NCBI GenBank assembly: GCA_020740775.1
Contig: JAHEWK010000014.1
Location: forward strand, 1,302,001-1,366,000
DNA from: Ilyonectria destructans
Taxonomy: Eukaryota > Ascomycota > Sordariomycetes > Hypocreales > Nectriaceae
Direction of reading: 5' to 3'
Length of the DNA stretch: 64,000 bases
Within the stretch, counting starts at the first letter, position 1. Each line of letters starts with the position of its first letter. This document shows positions 58,137 to 64,000 of the stretch, in pieces. The notes under the pieces were generated by a model, which saw only the letters and a list, made by a program, of their open reading frames with translations, searched no databases and was not told the DNA's origin. Both the position numbers and the translations under genes were made by a program.

Positions 58137-61100
58137 GTGGGCGCTGAGTACGGCGTATTCGGCATTGGGGGATGGGAATATGTGTTTTCAGGACTAATGA
58201 TTTGCCCTTGGTATGGATAGCATGGGAGGAGTCTAATGGTGATGGTGTTACGAACTTATCCGGATCTGGGAAGACCAAAAAAGTGATGATATCTTCTTGT
58301 TACGACCTGACCCATGAGCCATTTCAACCGTTGAGAACTCTAATAACATCCCAGAAACTCGCATAAAGCAGCTCTCCAATCGGTAAAACTCTCCGATGTA
58401 GTCAATCGGGAAGTGGACCAGCTTGCGCGTAAGGACAAAAGCGGCCCAAACTAGTCGCACTTAGCTCGCGTATTAAGACGCCTAGTCGACGGAAATCGGA
58501 TCATGGCGGTTCTCGAACGAAGGGGCCGCGAGACGAAGTCCGAGACCATTTACGGCTCCGGCCTCGGGTTTGCGCCACACCTCGTCTGACGTCCAGTTTG
58601 CCACCCATCGGCCTGTATTTTCCGGGACGATCAAATCGGGAGAAGAAAAAAAAAAAAAGAAACTCCAATGATTTCGAAATAAATGAGAGTGGTAAAAAGT
58701 AAATCATATGGAGCCTGCCAGTTCTAACAAGTGCGTGCCATTAATACGAAACCGGGGGGTATGGCGGTTGTCCACACCCAACACGTTGGAGATCTCGCAT
58801 GAAAGGACGGGACGATCTGGAGTGGCGGTGCGGACCAGGGAAGCAACTCCTTTCTCGGGACAGTTTTTCTTTAGCCATGGCGAAAGACGTGGTCAGCAGG
58901 GGATGATGGAGGGATGGGCCCTGAAACATGGGGGTCGCATGTCTGGCGAAAGTTAGATGCGATGGGTGTCACATGCTTGATGAAAGAACCGGGCGACTTG
59001 TGTCTGTACTTCGTACGAGAAACTGTAACGTTAAGAAAGAGGCGAGTCCGCGATGACGGGGCACTTTGTATGAGCAGGATGGTGGCATACTGATTCGAGT
59101 GAAGGTTGCGATCGAGACTATCTGGTAAGCGAGTCTCGGGTGGCCAGGGAGAGCAGGACCAGCCGACCAGGTCAGCCGAAGATGATCGCACGCAAGGTAT
59201 TTTTAATTTTTTTAGACGAATCGGTTGACGTTTTGCTACTCTTGGCTGACCTGATCGAGAAGCTGGTAAGAGATCCCAGGAGGGCTCAACATTGAGCTCG
59301 GTGTTATTCGAACGTTGCAGTTGTGTGAGTTAGCCCCGTGAGAGACGCGGTCGGAGTGTGTGCGCACATGTGTGCGTGCGCAGTATGAACGAGCCGCCAA
59401 ATGCTCAGTGGGCACGCATGGCTGGCGAATGTAGAGAGGGAACGGTGAAAGGAGATGAACGGGAAATCTCCCTATCTGTCGCGTTATCTCCAGCCATTAT
59501 TCCCTGAAGGGTCGGCAAGGAAGCGTGGTCTGTATCGAACGAGTTTCTCGGCCCGAGCCTCCGGAAGAGTCCTATTGGCTTGCTGATTCAAATGATGGCT
59601 TGACTGGCCAGACAGTCTGTCGGTTTGGCGTAAAACCCTAACTCTGGACGCCTCGTGGTGGCGACGATGTCCTTCCCGGCTGATGGTCAAGCGGCAGGCC
59701 TCGAGACGAGGACCCTCGCTTGATGATGACCTCATTGGGTAGACCTCGTTGGGTGTTGGTAGAGGGTACGTCGGTACTTGACATGGTTGTACATGAGGCT
59801 TTTTGATACACAGAGCAAATAACGGGGCATCATGAATTATCGTTGATCGGGTTTGACTCGCTATCATCGCCGGGCTCTTGTTTTTGTCGCAGGGTGATGC
59901 TGGCGATGGCGTGAAAAGCCAGACAACTCCTGAACCGAGCGACGAATCCGACTGCATGGGTCGGGAAAACCCCAACCTCAACCTGCCAGACAGGTCGGGG
60001 GGACGTGCTCTGGTTGGTCGGCCGGGGAGATGCATCTCATTTACCGGGGCACATCTTTCATGCACGCCTGTCTGGCTGAAGATTCATTCAGCGGCGTGGA
60101 TAAAGGAACGATGGAGGGCGGGTCCTTCAGCTGCCATCGGCCTCATGCGATTGAGAGACTAAATGTCGAGAGACACTTGAATGGGCACGGTCCCCCTACT
60201 AGGAGAATAAGCTGAAGATGACGACAGCCACAGTAAGAGACTGATGAAAGCGACATCTCCGGGGTGGTGCTCCCCGGAGATCAACAACGGACCTGCCCGG
60301 CGTAGTCCAAGTCCCGCCCGTCCGCTTGCCCGTCAAGGCTGGGCCCGTCGCTGTCGCCGGAGCTAGGGTGGGACAATGTGAATTGGGGAATCTGGACGAC
60401 GTACTACGTAGTAGATGGTCAGACAGGGACCTTTGGGGCTTTCATCGGTAAAACTCTGTTGTTTCTAGATCACTCCCACTCATGGGTTAGTTAGAGGAGT
60501 AATTAAGACATACTGGATACGGGCGCCGCCTAGCGCCAATTGCACCAACCGCCTCTGCCCATGGCGTTGGATGGCAACAGCACCTGGAGTATGTACCTGG
60601 GCGGTGCGCGTTGGTTCTGGAGAAGAGAAAAGGAGGGCCTGAGCGGGTAACGACAAGCGTAAAGAGTACACTAGAGATAGCTGGATGTTATGATGCTCCT
60701 GGCTTGAAGGCGTATGTACAGTAGTTAGCTCTTTAAAGGAAGAGCCTAACGTCTGGTGGATGAGACGCAACGGTAGACGTGCATATCGAGGTGGAGGAGA
60801 GGCGGTGGATAGACGTTACAACGCTCATTGCCAATGGGCCCTGGAATTCGATGTTCCCGTGGAGCTGAAACTGGAGGGGGTCAGTTAGTCAAGACGCACC
60901 GTCTACTACGTAGTAGAGCTCTGTACTACATAGTACGTACTGGGCACATATGCGCACGTACACGCATCGCTCACACACACCACACCACACTACGCATGCT
61001 CGGCCAGTCAAGCCGGAAGCAGCCCAAGAAATCCGGGTTCCACAGCGGTGGCGAACGGTTGGTTCCTGGGCCGTTGACATGTGCGTTATGTTGCAAACGA

Positions 61101-62784
61101 GACAAGGTGCCCTGCTGGCTCGGGTTGCCCTGACTTGGGTTCGTTCCTAGGGACGATGCCCCGGCGCAGCCACCAGACCCGATAGTCATTGCGGGCGGCA
61201 CGCTATCGTCTTCGCCGACCAGGGTGGGAAGATGGGAACCAGATGGTCTCCACGGCCACCGTCAAGTGGCTGGCGGATCGCCAGCACCATGAACAGCCAC
61301 CATGCAGCGGCTTCTCTGCCCCTTGGCCCGGGAGACAGGGTGGTGTCTCTCCATAGGATTTCAGTGCTGCTTGTTCTTTTTTGCATGTCTCGAGACGGGT
61401 GTGTCAGGCGGGCATCTGTGGGGGGCACGGTCTGGAGTGTTGGGACGCGGGATTCTGGTCGTTGGAGAATCGGTCTCATGTGGATCGCCAGATATGGGTG
61501 AGAGGGTGAGACATGGCTAATGCTGTGCGTGGGCTTGGGACGCCAATGGAACGGTGTTGGTTGTGAGGCAGAAGAAACGAAACGAACTCATGGAGCAGCC
61601 CGGAGGAGCCCAGGGACGCCGCGGGCGAATGAACGATTGGGGGTTGAAGTTAGCCGGGTCCGAAGAAGTACAGTGCACGGGGAATCGTGGACGGGGCATC
61701 GTGGACGGCCGAAGATGGGGGCACGGAGCACATCCATCAGCACGGGAGATGGAGGCGGATGGATCAGGATGGATCAGGATAGATCATGATGGAGAACGGA
61801 GGGGCATCTGAAGCGGGCACGGGCACGGGCTTCCTTCCCTCACTAACCTCACTAACGGACCCGGGAAAGGGAAGCGATTACCTGCCTAGCTAGGCAAGTA
61901 GCACAAGGGGAAGGCATGACAGGAGGCACTGCTTTTGCCTTGTTTTGTAGCGGGGATCTGCAATGGAGATGCTCAACCTGGGGCACGGGGGGGCACAGGT
62001 GATGCTTCAGGGCCATTTTCGACGACCTGGATATTACATACTATGTACAGCGTAGCGCAGGCCCCCTTTTCATTTGTTCATTCAATTCCATTTACGACCC
62101 TTGGGGACGACTGGGGACTGGGGAAGGGGGAAGCAGGGCTCGAGCAGGGGGGTTTCCTTCGCGCGGTCTCCCATGTAGCCGTGGCGTGGAGTTCGATTTC
62201 AGATCCGCCCATCCATCGCATCTCAGTCCGTCTTCCGCCCACCTACCCGTCGATTCACATCCCAGGCAAATCCCACGTCTTTCATCCTTGATCCAAGCAC
62301 GTAATAATTGACGAGCTGCTGCTGAGGCGGTAGACATTGGCAAGCATCAATCTTGGCTCCGGCTGGTTCACGATCTGGCCTGGGGCTCGGACTGGGGTCG
62401 CCTGCAATGCCCGCTACCATCTTCGTCTCAACCTTGGGGCCCTTGAGGCTTTGGGGGCTTCTGGGGCCCTTGGGTTGCGCGCTTGTTAGTCCGTGTCCTG
62501 TCAAAGAGGTGGTCAGCAAATGGGTCCTGGTCTCCGTTGGTCGGCTGTCAACAGAGGGGGAAGAGTGCTTCTGCTCAGCTGTCATCCTGTCGGTGCATGC
62601 CAAATTGGCGTCGCGCCGCTTGGAAACCTTCCAGACCCGCTAGGGCGGCAGTTCTTTGGGTGGAGGTTCAGTGGCGGATAGAGGTTTTTTTCGTGGTTCG
62701 GCGGAGGAGGTCCCATCTCATGTAGTGGAGTTGTAGCGCGCCTTTTCGGCCGGCCCCAGCCATGCCCACCACCGTCCCATCCAT

Positions 62785-62849
62785 AGCTCGCACCCACAGC
62801 TCGTACCCACAGCTCGCACCCACAGCTCGTACCCACAGCTCGCACCCAC
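62785..62849. repeat. 13-bp tandem repeat, five copies
   Basis: Five consecutive copies of AGCTCGYACCCAC, with the Y alternating C and T from copy to copy, so that a 26-bp double unit is apparent. The unit length is not a multiple of three and the tract lies in no recognisable gene. Confidence 0.85.
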
Positions 62850-63926
62850 AGCGCCCAAGTCGCCTATGGCATCCACCACATCCCACGACACCCACCGGCA
62901 TCACACTCCAATGGTCTCGGCCTCCACTGCGCTGTACACTGTGAGATTCCGCTGTACGGAGTTTTGCCCGCTGTATGTAAGGCTCGGTGTCAGCCATCCC
63001 CGACACTCCCCCCCCCCCCCCCCGAAGAGTTACGGGGCTGGGCGCCACACGCCACTGCCGACCAGGGGACCCATGGGGGTCGTTTGGGGGGAGGGAAGGG
63101 TTTTGCCTCGCGGCGTTTTCAGAGTCTTGATGGGCAGCTGGCCATGAAAATTCATCAAGCGCAAGGCACCCAAATGAGTTGAGGCATGCCAAGGTTGCTT
63201 TTGAGGCTTGGAAAAGTTATTCTTCCCCTTCTTCTCCGATGTTCCACGTTTTCAGGGTCTAAATTTTGTGTGTCTTAGCCTTTGTTCAGTCCAATCATTT
63301 CTTAGGTGAGGCCGTCACTATGCCCGGCTGTCATTGAATTGCCGAGTTGCTTGAGGTTCCGTAGCGTGTTGTACATAGGTACCTACGTAGTATTCTACGT
63401 TCTTAGTTAGAACCTCGTCCACTGTCTCGTTGGGGCTTCCAACTCGCAGTGTGATTCCCCGTAGTTATTAGGTACTGTACTTGCCGTCCCCACCACATCC
63501 ACACCACTGTCACCAGTCACGTAAGATAGGTAGGTACGGAGCTGGTCACCTACAGGCGGGTGCTCTTTGAGGCGTCGCTGGGCTTGCAGCGGGTTCCATT
63601 TGTCGGGTGCGCTGTGTCGTGTGCAGTTGGTGCGATTTGCGCTGTGCGGACTAGGTTGGTGCAGTAGGGCGCGGGTGCAATAGTGGATTCATTAGTGGGC
63701 AGTGGGTGTGGACGTGGGCGTTGGCGCAGGCCTGGGCGGGCTGGGCTACTGAGCTGCTGAGATGCTGGGCTTGGATAGTAGATTTGCCCATGTCCTGTCC
63801 TGTCTGTCCATGTCCCTCTTCTGTGCAGCTCCTCCTGCCCGTCACTGTAGCCGTCGCCAAAGCTTGCTGCTGCTGTTGCTGCTGCTGCGGCCTCTTTCCT
63901 CGTTCGGACCAACGACGTCTCGTCCT

Positions 63927-63955
63927 TTCTTTCCTTCCTTCCTTCCTTCCTTCCC
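63927..63955 (+). repeat. TTCC tetranucleotide microsatellite
   Basis: Consecutive TTCC units form part of a C+T-rich tract running to the window end. Confidence 0.8.
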
Positions 63956-64000
63956 TCCCACCCCATCCTTCCATTCTTCCATTTCTTCCATTTCCCCCGT

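Larger units (their letters stand above)
58137..64000. other. Gene-free right end, about 5.9 kb
   Basis: No protein-coding gene, tRNA or intact transposon was recognised. It contains palindromic TACTACGTAGTA-type motifs (60402, 60903), GTACTTCGTAC (59006), TAGGTACCTA (63376), a 13-bp tandem repeat (62785-62849), a run of C (about 63008-63022), a CTG-rich tract (about 63864-63888) and a CTTC/TTCC microsatellite (63927-63955). The last ~100 bases are C+T-rich on plus, suggesting the promoter of a rightward gene beyond the window. Confidence 0.5.

Noticed and set aside
59484..60065. 193-codon minus-strand frame near the right end
   Set aside because: Arg/Pro/Ser-rich, no domain, no support from splice signals or codon choice.
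1..64000. Search for CRISPR arrays, secondary-metabolite synthase genes, tRNA or rRNA clusters, and complete transposons
   Set aside because: None seen: no regularly spaced repeats, no large multidomain synthases, no complete transposase or reverse transcriptase.

Overview
The window looks like nuclear DNA of a filamentous ascomycete (Pezizomycotina, most likely Sordariomycetes). Genes are broken by short introns of about 50-210 nt with GTRNGT donors, CTRAC-like branch points and YAG acceptors. Promoters and leaders are rich in C+T on the coding strand, and the conserved proteins are of filamentous-fungal type. The genus cannot be named from sequence alone. Most of what can be recognised is housekeeping; there is no secondary-metabolite cluster, CRISPR array or complete transposon. 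Exon borders below were worked out by hand from splice motifs, reading frame and protein family, and each complete spliced model adds up to a whole number of codons.

Layout. 0-8.2 kb: edge of a possible minus-strand gene, an UNC93-like membrane protein (minus), a 5 kb gene-free stretch, then the mitochondrial Fe-S assembly factor ISA1. 9-12.6 kb: an O6-alkylguanine DNA alkyltransferase and the succinyl-CoA ligase beta subunit. 16-22 kb: a small Ser-rich protein with a strong-looking promoter, a fructosamine-kinase-like protein, ESCRT-III VPS20 (minus), and, divergent from it, the AAA ATPase RIX7, whose first ATPase domain is degenerate. 22.2-24.4 kb: an AT-rich block holding a broken retrotransposon integrase end. 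24.5-30.6 kb: cytochrome c (minus) sharing a CCAAT-containing promoter with a mitochondrial membrane protein (plus), exosome subunit RRP42 (minus), and arginyltransferase ATE1 (minus). 30.6-36.8 kb: gene-free, ending in a long TATA-preceded leader before a DDP1-type Nudix hydrolase. 38.6-48.8 kb: LSM1, a putative mitochondrial protein (minus), the Rab GTPase YPT1 and a 992-residue protein of unknown function (minus). 48.8-53.7 kb: gene-free except for an orphan exon-like frame. 53.7-58.1 kb: a WD40 protein (minus) divergent from replisome protein CTF4. 58.1-64 kb: gene-free, with short palindromes, a 13-bp tandem repeat and microsatellites.

Common themes are mitochondrial function (ISA1, LSC2, cytochrome c and two uncharacterised proteins), RNA turnover and ribosome assembly (RRP42, LSM1, RIX7), membrane traffic (YPT1, VPS20) and genome maintenance (MGT1, CTF4). 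They lie next to one another without forming a pathway. I found no convincing undescribed system. The best leads are the degenerate D1 of RIX7, the shared respiratory promoter, the recurrent short palindromes, the unresolved 5' end of ATE1 and the exon-like orphan at 50.6 kb.
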